A DNA stretch of 64,000 nucleotides from Bicyclus anynana. Lineage: Eukaryota; Arthropoda; Insecta; Lepidoptera; Nymphalidae. The position numbers and the translations under genes are program-made. The notes below the pieces were generated by a model. It did no database searches. It was not told the origin of the DNA and saw only the letters and a program-made list of their open reading frames with translations. Below are positions 21,290 to 30,120 of this stretch, in pieces. The DNA lies in contig NC_069104.1 in NCBI RefSeq assembly GCF_947172395.1, forward strand, positions 10,815,355 to 10,879,354, given 5' to 3'. Each line of letters begins with the position of its first letter. The first letter of the stretch is position 1.

Positions 21290-21455
21290 ATAGTACGATA
21301 TTGATTAAATTCTGGCAATATTGCTTTAAACAGTTGGCATATTTTGCTCAAATTACTTGTGTAAATTATCATGCCAACGTCAATCATAAATGTCAAAATT
21401 TGACAAATAAGTGACTTTTCCTGTAGAAGCATCAAGATGCATCAAGAAGATTCTG
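21290..21455 (-). promoter_or_regulatory. Upstream region conserved with copy 1
   Basis: Carries 'attaaattctggcaatattg', 'gccaacgtcaatcataaatg', 'aaaatttgacaaataa' and 'catcaagaaga', matching 17760-17915 in order and spacing. Confidence 0.55.
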
Positions 21456-21591
21456 CTTGATACACATTACTACCTCTTTTAAAAATGAATATATTCTATC
21501 TATAAAAAAATCTATAAAAATGAACCTTGATTGAATTTGTTGTGGGCTCTTCTCGGACCAAGGCTGATGTTAATGATGATAATGAATATGA

Positions 21592-22344
21592 TTAAATGGT
21601 TGATACCAGACTGTGATGTAATAAACTTTCAAATATTTTCATACTTATTCTTTGTAAAGAAGTCTGAGAATGTTCATCTAAGACCCTAAACAACATACCT
21701 CTTACGTTTCGCTGGATGAGATAAGTGATCATTCTCCTGACGCTGCCGGCTCGCATTCTCCTCCTCTGCTTCCTCACACCAAACACTCGCCGATGTCTCT
21801 TGAACGTTTCACTATCACACACTGACACTTTGTCATCGAAGAAATCCTCGCTCACACAACTCACGGGCAAGTCGATCGGAGGCAACGAGAACTTGCCAGG
21901 ATTCAAACACTTTTTGGGCCAAACATCGTCTGAACTGTCGAAATCCAGTGGTAAATCTCGCGGCGTAGGAAGTTGTAAAGGCGGCAATATTCTATTGTAG
22001 GGGACAACACGTCGATCGCATCCAAATCTCGAGCTACCACTTGAGCTGAACCACATGTCACTTGAAAATAATGAGGATGACACAGAATCCCTCCTTAAAT
22101 CAAGCTCATAGTTCCTGACTAGATTTATTGGGTTTCTGTGGACTGTTGCATTGCCAAGGTCGTAGCTCGGACGTGTTGAGGTGGTGTCGTATCCAGGAGA
22201 GGAAGACGAGGTCCAGAACGGTGGAACTGGTTCCATGTTGACGTAGGTGCGTGCGATGTTCTGCGGTGCCACAGAAACCGTGGGCGGCTCTGGGGAGAGC
22301 ACGCCGAATGGATGCGTGAAGTAGAACAGACAGAGTGGCCGACC
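21592..22344 (-). CDS. Unrecognised gene, exon 2 (terminal)
   Basis: A 250-codon open stretch ending in TAA at 21592-21594. The acceptor is ATGTTTCCAG just above 22344. The first ATG of this frame is internal, so the frame is best read from the acceptor: GRPLCLFYFTHPFGV. The protein is serine/proline-rich (PFWTSSSSPGYDTT), with acidic patches (DFDSSDD, DDKVSVCDSE). A basic segment follows (RKQRRRMRAGSVRRM), then a predicted helical C-terminus (YLIQRNVRGMLFRVLDEHSQ). No known domain was recognised. It may be nuclear or a regulatory adaptor, but that is speculation. It joins in frame to the small exon at 23104. Confidence 0.65.
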   Translation of the reverse strand, partial: GRPLCLFYFTHPFGVLSPEPPTVSVAPQNIARTYVNMEPVPPFWTSSSSPGYDTTSTRPSYDLGNATVHRNPINLVRNYELDLRRDSVSSSLFSSDMWFSSSGSSRFGCDRRVVPYNRILPPLQLPTPRDLPLDFDSSDDVWPKKCLNPGKFSLPPIDLPVSCVSEDFFDDKVSVCDSETFKRHRRVFGVRKQRRRMRAGSVRRMITYLIQRNVRGMLFRVLDEHSQTSLQRISMKIFESLLHHSLVSTI

Positions 22345-22357
22345 CTGGAAACATAAA

Positions 22358-22690
22358 AAATATATTCAAATTCCAAAATTCATTTATTTCATGTGGGCTC
22401 AATTTACAAGCACTGTCACATGTCAGTTGACTATTTGTTATTCTACCACCCGTTTCGGAAGGCAGGTTCTGCTGAGAAGAAACCGGCAAGAAACTCAACA
22501 GTTGCTCTTTAAAAAAAAAATCATACAATATTATAATTTACAATTGATGACAACATTACAATTTCTTATTGTTTTACTTCCTGTTTGAAGGTGGAAGCTG
22601 ATCCAATGGCCTCTAAGCATCTTTATAAACTCGACTATATTTTTGACACATTGCTTGAAGCTATGCATTGGCAGGTCCATCACATATATT
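22358..22690 (-). repeat. LINE 3' end inside the intron, abutting the splice acceptor
   Basis: Read on the minus strand: 'gaggccattggatcagcttc', 'gagcaactgttgagtttctt', 'tcttctcagcagaacctgcc', 'gcttgtaaattgagccc', 'aaataaatgaattttgg'. The tail stops about 15 bases before the acceptor of the gene at 21592-22344. Same family as 20400-20695. Confidence 0.85.
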
Positions 22691-22732
22691 TCAATTACTC
22701 AATTAATAATATAAAGATATATTTATAATAAA

Positions 22733-22985
22733 CTAGCGGACGCCCTCGGCTTTGTCCGCCCTTAGATTCCCTTAATCATGCCCTATTTCAAAATCAATTC
22801 TTATCAGACATCTATTAACTAGGTCACGTCACATTGGTTGACGTGTCCTTTCGCTTTTATACATATATTTAAATAATGTTATTCACTATAACCTTGTCCC
22901 GCGGTTTCACCAGCGTAGATCCCATTCCTGTCAGTATATCGGGATATATGACAATATTATGGTATACCTACTGGACTATAGTCTC
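22733..22985 (+). repeat. Short retroelement fragments
   Basis: 'actagcggacgccctcggct' at 22733 and 'cccgcggtttcaccagcgta' at 22900. Both belong to dispersed families in this window. Confidence 0.7.
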
Positions 22986-23103
22986 TGTCCTTTTCATTTA
23001 GATCCCTTCAGCTGTTAGCCGTGAAGTAACATCAAGATGTAATTCAATCTGAATTTATCATTTTAAAGTTTAAGCAAAATTCTATGTTGTTACGAACCTT
23101 TAC

Positions 23104-23145
23104 TTCATCGGTGGAAGTTGATGCGTCAGCTCTACCGCCATTCAT
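23104..23145 (-). CDS. Unrecognised gene, candidate exon 1
   Basis: Proposed start exon of the gene ending at 21592. ATG at 23145 gives 14 codons, MNGGRADASTSTDE, then a donor GAA|GTAAAG. The phase is 0, which fits the phase-0 acceptor at 22344. The total would be 264 residues and a 759-bp intron. A second possible donor 6 bases further (AAG|GTTCGT) would add two residues and also keep frame. The support is splice-site and phase agreement only; a transcript is needed. Confidence 0.5.
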
Positions 23146-24465
23146 GTTTCACTTCTTATTTCACTTTTTGTCCTGTTCACTTTTATTTATTTTTGTCATA
23201 CTTATAGAATCGCTTAGATCTAAATGAATAACTGGTTGATCCATTGTTTGTGATCAAGACATGTATAGATTTAAATACAAACACTCACTAAAGTTCAAAG
23301 AATGGATTTATTTTTGTAACTACTTTCAATCTTATAAGAACAAAACGAGATTAAAGTCGTTTTTGTATTGACACACCAATGATGTTAAACACAAATAAAT
23401 ATTATGTTTACATAAGTACATAAAAGAATAAAGAATTAGGATTATCTATAGATTAATTTAAACTTTTATAATTGTTTAAATATTCCTATGTAAAAGTACC
23501 ATTAATACTGATTTTTGTGTTGTCCAGGTTAACGTTAAACAAAGTTTAATCTTTAAAATCTTGATTTTACCTATGGTTTAAACTTGGTGAAGAGTTTATG
23601 GTTCTCAGAGTTATCGAAATACTAGATTTTACGAACAGAGGTATCGAAAAACTGAAAATCTGGAACTGGGATATTCAAACACTGTTTTTAAATATGATTG
23701 ATTTAAACTTGGGTTTTGGGATTAGGTTTTCTGATGTATTGGATCAAGGATTAGGGTTTGATCGGTTTTATCTTTAAAATTTTAATCTTCAATTTAAAAC
23801 ACTATTATTAAGAAAGGCTTAAACTTTAGGGGATTGATAGATATATATTTTCAAAGAGATCGAGACGGAAGGTTTGTTCAGCTATTTTATCTTGATTTTC
23901 GATCACTGTTTTTAAGTAAATGTTTTAAGTTTTTAGTTTGGCTTTAATTTAGTTTCTATGATTGGGTTTTCAGAGGTATCGAATTAAGACTGAAGGTTTA
24001 TTTTGTCTATAGAACCTCCGTGTCAGGCACGCGTCGCACAACCACTGCCGTGGGACTGACTTGGCTTGTTTAATCGAACTTCAATTACTTTTTTTTTTTC
24101 TTAACCGCCAAGACTTACGCTTAAAGAAAGCGATTTACGAGTATTTGCATGGCGTAGAACGGAAGGTTGATTAGTTAATTAGTTAGTGCCTACTTAGACA
24201 TAGCGTTAGTCAAAGAACTCTATGAGACAATATCTAAGAAGAGTGTTGATTTGGACCGTTTCATTTAACTACCACATTGCTTATTAGTTATTAAGTATTA
24301 TGATTTTTTTACGAAGGGAACTATAATTATCGTTTTTTTTGCTTTTCTCTACGATGTAGGAATTTTTGTTATTTCGCGACTCTACATTAATTTGCGAATA
24401 AATCGTTTATGCGGCTTAGCGTCACGCAAGGATTAATAATCATACTTTGAGTACCTACATGTTTA
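23146..24465. other. AT-rich region with degenerate repeats, no gene
   Basis: 23560-24000 has loosely recurring blocks such as 'cagagttatcgaaatac', 'cagaggtatcgaaaaac' and 'cagaggtatcgaattaag', and 'ttgggattaggttttc'-like blocks. This suggests a decayed tandem array. The rest is unclassified. Confidence 0.4.
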
Positions 24466-24469
24466 AAAA

Positions 24470-24585
24470 ATTATTTCACCAATGGAAAGCTACATTATCA
24501 GTGAGTAACATAGGCTATATTTCTATCCCTGTAATTGCACGGGAACGGGAACTATACGCGAGTGAAACTGCGGGGTTTGCTAGTT
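24470..24585 (-). repeat. Short retroelement fragment
   Basis: 'accaatggaaagctacatta' and 'acgggaacgggaactatacg' plus 'gagtgaaactgcgg', matching other inverted copies. Confidence 0.7.
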
Positions 24586-24829
24586 TTAATAATTTAAGGC
24601 ACTTCGTCGTGACGCACTTCTGACGTGGATCCCCTGACCAGAGTACAGAACAGAGTAGGTATTTTTCTTTTTCTTGTAATAAGATAACTCATGACCGTGG
24701 CGTGCATAAGGTATAACTAGGGTATACATTGTAAGTAAAAATTGGAAAATTCCTTGTCTATGTATTCTGTGGTCCAACGCAGGCTTGTATTCTGTCTAGG
24801 CATTAAGGGTAGGCATTAAGAAATTAAAA

Positions 24830-25035
24830 TATCACGTGTCTCAAACGGTGAAGGAAAACATCGTGAGGAAACCTACATACCAGAGAGTTTTCTTAATTAT
24901 TTGCGTGTGTGAAGTCTGCCAATCCGCATTGGGCCAGTGTGGTGAACTATTGGCCTAACCCTAACCCCTCTCATTCTGAGAGGAGACTCGAGCTCAGCAG
25001 TGAGCCGAGTATGGGTTGATAATGATGAATGATGA
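24830..25035 (+). repeat. SINE family B, head missing
   Basis: 'tcaaacggtgaaggaaaaca', 'gaagtctgccaatccgcatt', 'gaggagactcgagctcagca', 'gagccgagtatgggttgata'. Confidence 0.85.
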
Positions 25036-25117
25036 TTAAGGGTAGGCATTATTTATTAAGGGTAGGCAGTGCTGTTTAATATCTATGAACTGCACGCCAC
25101 TGCTCATGACAGCGATC

Positions 25118-25392
25118 AGAAAATGGCCTCCGTATCGCAGTGGTACGCGCGATAGATTTACAAAACGGAGGTCCTGGGTTCGATCCCCGACAGTGCCGAT
25201 TGAGATTTTCTTAATGGATCCAGGTCTGGCTGGTGGGAGGCTTCGGCCGTGGCCGCATGTCGTGTAGAAACCGAAAGGAGTGTGGATTTTCATCCTCCTC
25301 CTAACAAGTTAGCCCGCTTCCATCTTAGATTGCATCATCACTTACCATCAGGTGAGACTGTAGTCAAGGGCTAAATTGTAAAGAATAAAAAC
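25118..25392 (+). repeat. SINE family A with internal deletion
   Basis: Head 'ggcctccgtatcgcagtggt' and 'gggttcgatccccgacagtg', then 'ggcttcggccgtggcc' joined directly to 'catgtcgtgtagaaacc'. The block containing 'accgccaagcgatttag' is missing. Tail 'agggctaaattgtaaagaat'. Confidence 0.85.
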
Positions 25393-25660
25393 AAACGGGC
25401 CTGTAAAAGGATTTCATTCAGTGGTTTATTTCAGGGAAGCAGCAAAGCCCCGCGCCATTACGATAATGAGCGGTGCGAGGCGGCGATGTCGTCGCCGGCC
25501 TCCTAATTCATCGGCCTCACGTCTCTCCTCCTCCCTCCGCACTCTCCGCGCCCTCCGCGATACACTTTCAGGCAATAATTCGCGAATTGTTGTGGCTTGA
25601 TTACTTCCGTAGGTTCAAGAGTAAAACTTCTTTACGCACGCTTGAATTGGGGAGTGCGTG
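25393..25660. other. GC-rich patch, unexplained
   Basis: 25440-25565 is unusually GC-rich for the window ('ggtgcgaggcggcgatgtcg', 'cgcactctccgcgccctccg'). A possible acceptor ATTTCAG precedes it at about 25435. No frame or family is convincing. Confidence 0.3.
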
Positions 25661-25663
25661 AAT

Positions 25664-25795
25664 CCATGCATCATATCAGCCGATGGACGTCCACTGCAGG
25701 ACATAGGCCTTTTGAAGAGACTTCCAAACATCACAATACTGCATCCAGCGAATTACTGCGACTCACTTGGTGTCGTCAGTCCATCTGGTGGGAAA
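25664..25795 (-). pseudogene. RTE-like LINE C-terminal fragment
   Basis: 'catcatatcagccgatggac', 'gtccactgcaggacataggc', 'gacttccaaacatcac' and 'gtgtcgtcagtccatctggt' match the 3' part of the better preserved copy at 61466-61890. Confidence 0.75.
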
Positions 25796-26240
25796 GTAGA
25801 TCAACATCGATCTTTCTAGAATTTCATCCTAATCGAAGACAGGGAAGTGGGTCACATCCTTGCAGCGTCTGGTCTATCTCTATAGCCCAAAATGGCTCGT
25901 CTCCCTAGCTTCAGCTAAATATAATATCCTGCCATCTATTGCCAGCCTATACAACTATTTTAGTAGTTACAGCGCCATCTGTGTAAAACGCTTAACAAAC
26001 AATATTATTACCTTGTATCTCCGAAGTTCTTCACGTAATCACTAGATAGCGTGACTAATTTACTATTTATGATGTACAAATGCTAGCAGGAAAGTAGCCA
26101 ACTCCAAGATACAAGAGGTGAGGTGAGAGAGGTAGAGGTGGTCCTATCCTACACAGTAAGTCAGTTTTCGGGAAGCTGATCTAAGTTCCCGACATTCTTG
26201 TAACTGCCAACACAGTTTCTTTCTGTATGTGTTCGAATAT
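25796..26240. other. Spacer, no gene seen
   Basis: Contains one isolated GCGCCATCT at 25972-25980. No coding evidence. Confidence 0.4.
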
Positions 26241-26245
26241 CCAAA

Positions 26246-26283
26246 ATGAAATGAAATGAAATGAAATGAAATGAAATGAAATT
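26246..26283. repeat. (AAATG)n 3'-terminal microsatellite of the LINE
   Basis: About seven to eight AAATG units marking the 3' terminus of the element on the minus strand. Confidence 0.85.
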
Positions 26284-26431
26284 TTATTATTTTATAGTTT
26301 TACAGTCTCTGATGTGGCTGAGACCTTCTTTTAAGTTAAAACCTGTATCAGAAGGTCTCGCTCTTCCTTAATAACAAATTTAAACTTAACTTAACATGCA
26401 ACATGCAATAAACGCTGGTTTATGTGCGTGC

Positions 26432-26433
26432 GC

Positions 26434-26472
<39 letters not shown>

Positions 26473-26487
26473 TGTGTGTGTGTGTGT
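26432..26487. repeat. (TG)n microsatellite in the LINE 3' UTR
   Basis: Long TG run, interrupted once by TATG. Confidence 0.9.
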
Positions 26488-26528
26488 GAAATTGTATCAG
26501 ATGTTGTACTTAATACATGTATGTAAAT

Positions 26529-29483
26529 TTATTTACGAATTTTTAGGAGATCTTCGCTTTGATCATAGTTAAGCTCTTGCAAATACGAACTTACTTTATT
26601 TTTACAGTCATGCAAGTTTAATGGATAAATATTTATTTGTTTGTTTATCTTACTGTATAAAAGACATGACTGTTTTTTATATTGTGTCGCTGCAAATACT
26701 GTTTTAGAAGTAACCATACGCAATGCAATAGTATTTGTTCTTTTATTTATCCTGCTCTGATCAAAGCGAAGAGACTTATGTAGTTTTAGAGTAGCATTTA
26801 AAATATATAATTGCCTTACTGTTAGCATTTTACTTAATGAATATAATAGATCAGTAGGAAATTGGTAAGATTTAAAGTGCATCACTTTTAATAAATAACG
26901 CTGAGCTCTTTCAACCTCAATAAATCGCGATTTAGCGGAACCGCCCCACAAAGAAATACAGTAAGATATGACTGATTGGGCTAGAACTACATATACTTTG
27001 GTAAGCAATTCAGTAGAAGCAATATGCCTGAGCTTTTTAAATATCCAAGTCAACTTTCGTACTCTGTTGGCAACTAATTCGATTTGGGGATACCATGATA
27101 CATTCTGGTCAATAATGACTCCCAAATACTTGGTTGAAGAAACTTGATCTATAAGAGGACAAGAACAATGTTGACTATTGAAATCGTTACATTTGTGAAT
27201 TTTTAAGCTAAAATCATTGTCAGGTTGTGTATTATTGTTTATAGAAAAGCATATATAATTAGTTTTATTCGTATTTAGAGTAAGAAGGTTCAAATTAAGC
27301 CACAAGGAAATCCTAGCGAGACCTTCCTCGCTACATCTTTTGACTTCTTTCCAAGAGGACCCCGAAAAGACAATAGCAGTATCATCGGCGTAGCAGAAAA
27401 CTTTAGCGTTTTTAAGGTTTAGGTGGCATAAACCATTTATATAAGCAAGAAACAAGGTTGGACCCAAGACACTTCCCTGTGGGACACCGAAAGATATGTT
27501 TGACACTTCACTAACATATTCTCTTATTTTAATCCTTTGCTTACGGTTTGTCAAATAGTCCTGCAATAATTTTAGAGGAGTACCTCTAATTCCCATATGA
27601 TCTAGCTTTTTCACAAGGAGAGGGACTGATACTGTATCAAAGGCTTTTTTTAAGTCGAGAAAGACACACAGACATTTTCTTCTTTGATCAAGGTTTTCAA
27701 TGATTGATGAACTTAAGTTAAATATCGCATCTTCGGTCGAACATCCCTTTCTAAAGCCAAATTGTGAGTTAGAAATTAAGTTGTATTTGTCAAAGAAGTT
27801 TATAAGCCTTTTGTTAAGACACTTTTCAAGAATTTTAGCTAAGACCGGGAGGACAGATATGGGTCTGTAATTATTTAAATCGGTTTTGGTACCACTCTTG
27901 TGAATCGGCGTAACAATAGCTTCTTTTAGAGAGCTGGGGAAAACTCCCTTTTCGAAACATAGGTTAGTGAAGTGGCAAATAATTGGAATAACTACTCCTT
28001 TTGCTATCTTTAAAAAGTTAGTGTTTATATTATCCCAACCAGCGGAGCTATTAGATTTGAGACCAGAAAGTATAATAGAAATTTCATCTTCAGACGTGCT
28101 CAATAACACAAAAGAAGAAAGCTGGTAATGAGGTGTGTCTGGAGTGTATGATTTTAACTGATCACTTGTTACTATGTCTTCTGCTAATTTTTTACCGATA
28201 TTGGCAAAATAATCATTAACACAATTAACTGACTGGATAGATGATGCTTTGAGTTTAAGTAGGACAGTGTTGTCAGTATGCGATTTCGTTAGATTTGTAA
28301 CAGTTTTAATATTTTTCCATAGGGTCTTGGAATTTTTAGAAGATTTTTCTAGTTTCTCCCTATCATATTTTATTTTGAGTCTTTTAATAAGGTTGTTGCA
28401 ATAATTTCTATAGCGTTTATATGATAATATTAAGATTTCGTCTAAAGGATTTAGTTTTAATTTTTTTTGTAGCTTATTACGATTCTTTATACACCGTAGG
28501 ATACCAGGCGTAATCCATGGTTTAATAGTGCGTCTACTTCTAGGTATATTAACCGTTTTAGTATTTAATTGTAAGGATTCTTTTATTTCACTGATTAATT
28601 GATGGATAATATAGTTAGGGTCATCACTAAAAAGCAATCTAGAAATATTTTTTTCAGTTAAAGTTTTAAGAGCATTTTTAAAGTTAGTTACAGTTTTAGT
28701 TTTTGGGACATAATTCCTGCATTTTACGTTTTTTAAGTTAAGTAATACAGTGAGATGATCAGTAATTGTGGTGTTTAGGACAGCTACATGTGCAGAAGTA
28801 TTTTTATTGACATTTTTTAGAAATAGGTGATCTAGGCAACTAAATTCTCGTGTAGGAAGTAGATGTCCGGGTAAAAATCCATGAGTAGTGAGCATATTCA
28901 GATAATTCGACCTGTTGTTACGCTCATTAGTTTGCTCTGTAGTTTTGGGAATGATATTGATGTTAATGTCACCAGTTAAAATGATATTTTTATAAGTTTT
29001 AAGATTTTCGAAGTAACTGTGCAATGAGTTTATAAATGTATCTGCAAAAGAGTTGGAGGGAGAACGATAAATACCAATAATTATGCAATTATTTAATTCA
29101 ACTTTAAGGCAGGATGCGTCTGATATTTTTATCTCGCTAATGTCTGCATTTAGCGATTTTTTTATGTAAATTACTACCCCATCATTTTGGTTAAAATAAT
29201 TTGTTGTAGAAAAACTGTTATACTCTTGTAAAATTGGAATATTTTTATTAGGGTTTAACCAACATTCAGTTAATACTATTACATCTGTGTCGAAATGAAG
29301 TGATGAAAGTGTGATTTCCAAGTCGTGTATATTGCAGTAGATACTACGGATGTTTTGATTTAAGACTGTAAAATCTTGCTCTCGAACTTGGAAAATATTA
29401 CCTAAATCCTCTAGGTCGCAGTTAGTAGATTGAGATATGTCTGAGCGGTCTAATTCTTGCGCATTGGATAATTGACTATCCAT
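26529..29483 (-). CDS. LINE ORF2: endonuclease-reverse transcriptase
   Basis: A 984-residue frame from ATG 29483 (the longer frame back to 29510 starts at GTG). The N-terminal apurinic-type endonuclease shows LNQNIRSI (about residue 41), the catalytic glutamate in VLTECW (73), GIYRSPS (137), LTGDININ (170), CLDHLF (216) and TITDHLTV (239). The RT domain shows PIHKSGTKTDLNNYRPIS (about 525-545), FGFRKGCSTEDA, VFLDLKKAFD (607), FGVPQGSVLGP and the YADD active site (698-701). A C-terminal region follows. It nicks target DNA and copies the element RNA in the nucleus. No frame breaks were found. The ATG overlaps the stop of the upstream frame (ATGGATAG). Confidence 0.95.
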   Translation of the reverse strand: MDSQLSNAQELDRSDISQSTNCDLEDLGNIFQVREQDFTVLNQNIRSIYCNIHDLEITLSSLHFDTDVIVLTECWLNPNKNIPILQEYNSFSTTNYFNQNDGVVIYIKKSLNADISEIKISDASCLKVELNNCIIIGIYRSPSNSFADTFINSLHSYFENLKTYKNIILTGDININIIPKTTEQTNERNNRSNYLNMLTTHGFLPGHLLPTREFSCLDHLFLKNVNKNTSAHVAVLNTTITDHLTVLLNLKNVKCRNYVPKTKTVTNFKNALKTLTEKNISRLLFSDDPNYIIHQLISEIKESLQLNTKTVNIPRSRRTIKPWITPGILRCIKNRNKLQKKLKLNPLDEILILSYKRYRNYCNNLIKRLKIKYDREKLEKSSKNSKTLWKNIKTVTNLTKSHTDNTVLLKLKASSIQSVNCVNDYFANIGKKLAEDIVTSDQLKSYTPDTPHYQLSSFVLLSTSEDEISIILSGLKSNSSAGWDNINTNFLKIAKGVVIPIICHFTNLCFEKGVFPSSLKEAIVTPIHKSGTKTDLNNYRPISVLPVLAKILEKCLNKRLINFFDKYNLISNSQFGFRKGCSTEDAIFNLSSSIIENLDQRRKCLCVFLDLKKAFDTVSVPLLVKKLDHMGIRGTPLKLLQDYLTNRKQRIKIREYVSEVSNISFGVPQGSVLGPTLFLAYINGLCHLNLKNAKVFCYADDTAIVFSGSSWKEVKRCSEEGLARISLWLNLNLLTLNTNKTNYICFSINNNTQPDNDFSLKIHKCNDFNSQHCSCPLIDQVSSTKYLGVIIDQNVSWYPQIELVANRVRKLTWIFKKLRHIASTELLTKVYVVLAQSVISYCISLWGGSAKSRFIEVERAQRYLLKVMHFKSYQFPTDLLYSLSKMLTVRQLYILNATLKLHKSLRFDQSRINKRTNTIALRMVTSKTVFAATQYKKQSCLLYSKINKQINIYPLNLHDCKNKVSSYLQELNYDQSEDLLKIRK

Positions 29484-30093
29484 GATTTGAGTGTTGAAGT
29501 ACACTATCACAGTTATTCAAATAATGTCCGAAGAGAAAAATATTCATATGATTTATGTAAATGTACATATAAAGAGTTATTAGTATTAGTAACGTAACAA
29601 ATATCAAAATGTACCATAAGTATTTCCAAGATATACATGTGGACGTACAATGAATTTTATATGTATTTTTACGTATTCTATGTTGATGAGAGTACATTAT
29701 AAGGACATGTCTGTTATGGTAATAGAAATTTAAAAGTAGTATAACGTGTACTTGCTCCACAGTATAAGGTGTAGACTTAGTAAAAGGGTTGCTTATTAGG
29801 TTAGAGTAGAATTGATGAATTGACAACGTGAGATATATCATCAGTAATAAAATAAGCCGTAGGTTCTCAGAAGTAAGTGTGTACGTAGAGTGTATTTTAT
29901 ATGTAATTTTGCGTAATGTATAGTAATTAGAGTATATATAACTTGTATGGGAATATAAATTAAATAGTGGTTTAATGTGTACAAGCTCCATAGTGTAAAA
30001 TCTTAGCTTAATCGCTAGGTTGCTTATTAATAGATTTACTTGAAGAATTACAGTTAAAATAATAAACATAAAAGCACCAATGAATACATTCAT
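29476..30093 (-). CDS. LINE middle frame: hydrophobic, internally duplicated protein (ORFx)
   Basis: A 205-residue open frame between ORF1 and ORF2 with an ATG start (30093) and TAG at 29478-29476. It is rich in L, I and Y, with likely membrane helices at about residues 4-24, 78-95 and 157-180. Residues ~20-92 and ~98-170 are two diverged copies of one unit (LISNLAIK..YTMELVHI and LISNPFTK..YTVEQVHV; KITYKIHST and KNTYKIHCT). The copies are offset by 231 bases in one half and 240 in the other, so the indels preserve frame. It follows ORF1 in the same frame, separated by TGA plus 8 sense codons, so it may be a readthrough extension of ORF1. No known family was recognised. It could still be an untranslated spacer. 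Confidence 0.55.
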   Translation of the reverse strand: MNVFIGAFMFIILTVILQVNLLISNLAIKLRFYTMELVHIKPLFNLYSHTSYIYSNYYTLRKITYKIHSTYTLTSENLRLILLLMIYLTLSIHQFYSNLISNPFTKSTPYTVEQVHVILLLNFYYHNRHVLIMYSHQHRIRKNTYKIHCTSTCISWKYLWYILIFVTLLILITLYMYIYINHMNIFLFGHYLNNCDSVLQHSNHG

Positions 30094-30117
30094 AAATCCG
30101 TAAATTAAAATGACTAG

Positions 30118-30120
30118 TCA
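30118..30120 (-). promoter_or_regulatory. ORF1 stop in leaky UGA-CUAG context
   Basis: The ORF1 stop reads CAA CAA TGA CTA G on the minus strand. UGA followed by CUAG is an established stop-readthrough context in animals and viruses. The frame stays open for 214 codons to 29476. Confidence 0.45.

Noticed and set aside
22106..22528. 140-codon gene (-)
   Set aside because: It is another frame of the 21592-22344 exon continuing into the LINE 3' end.
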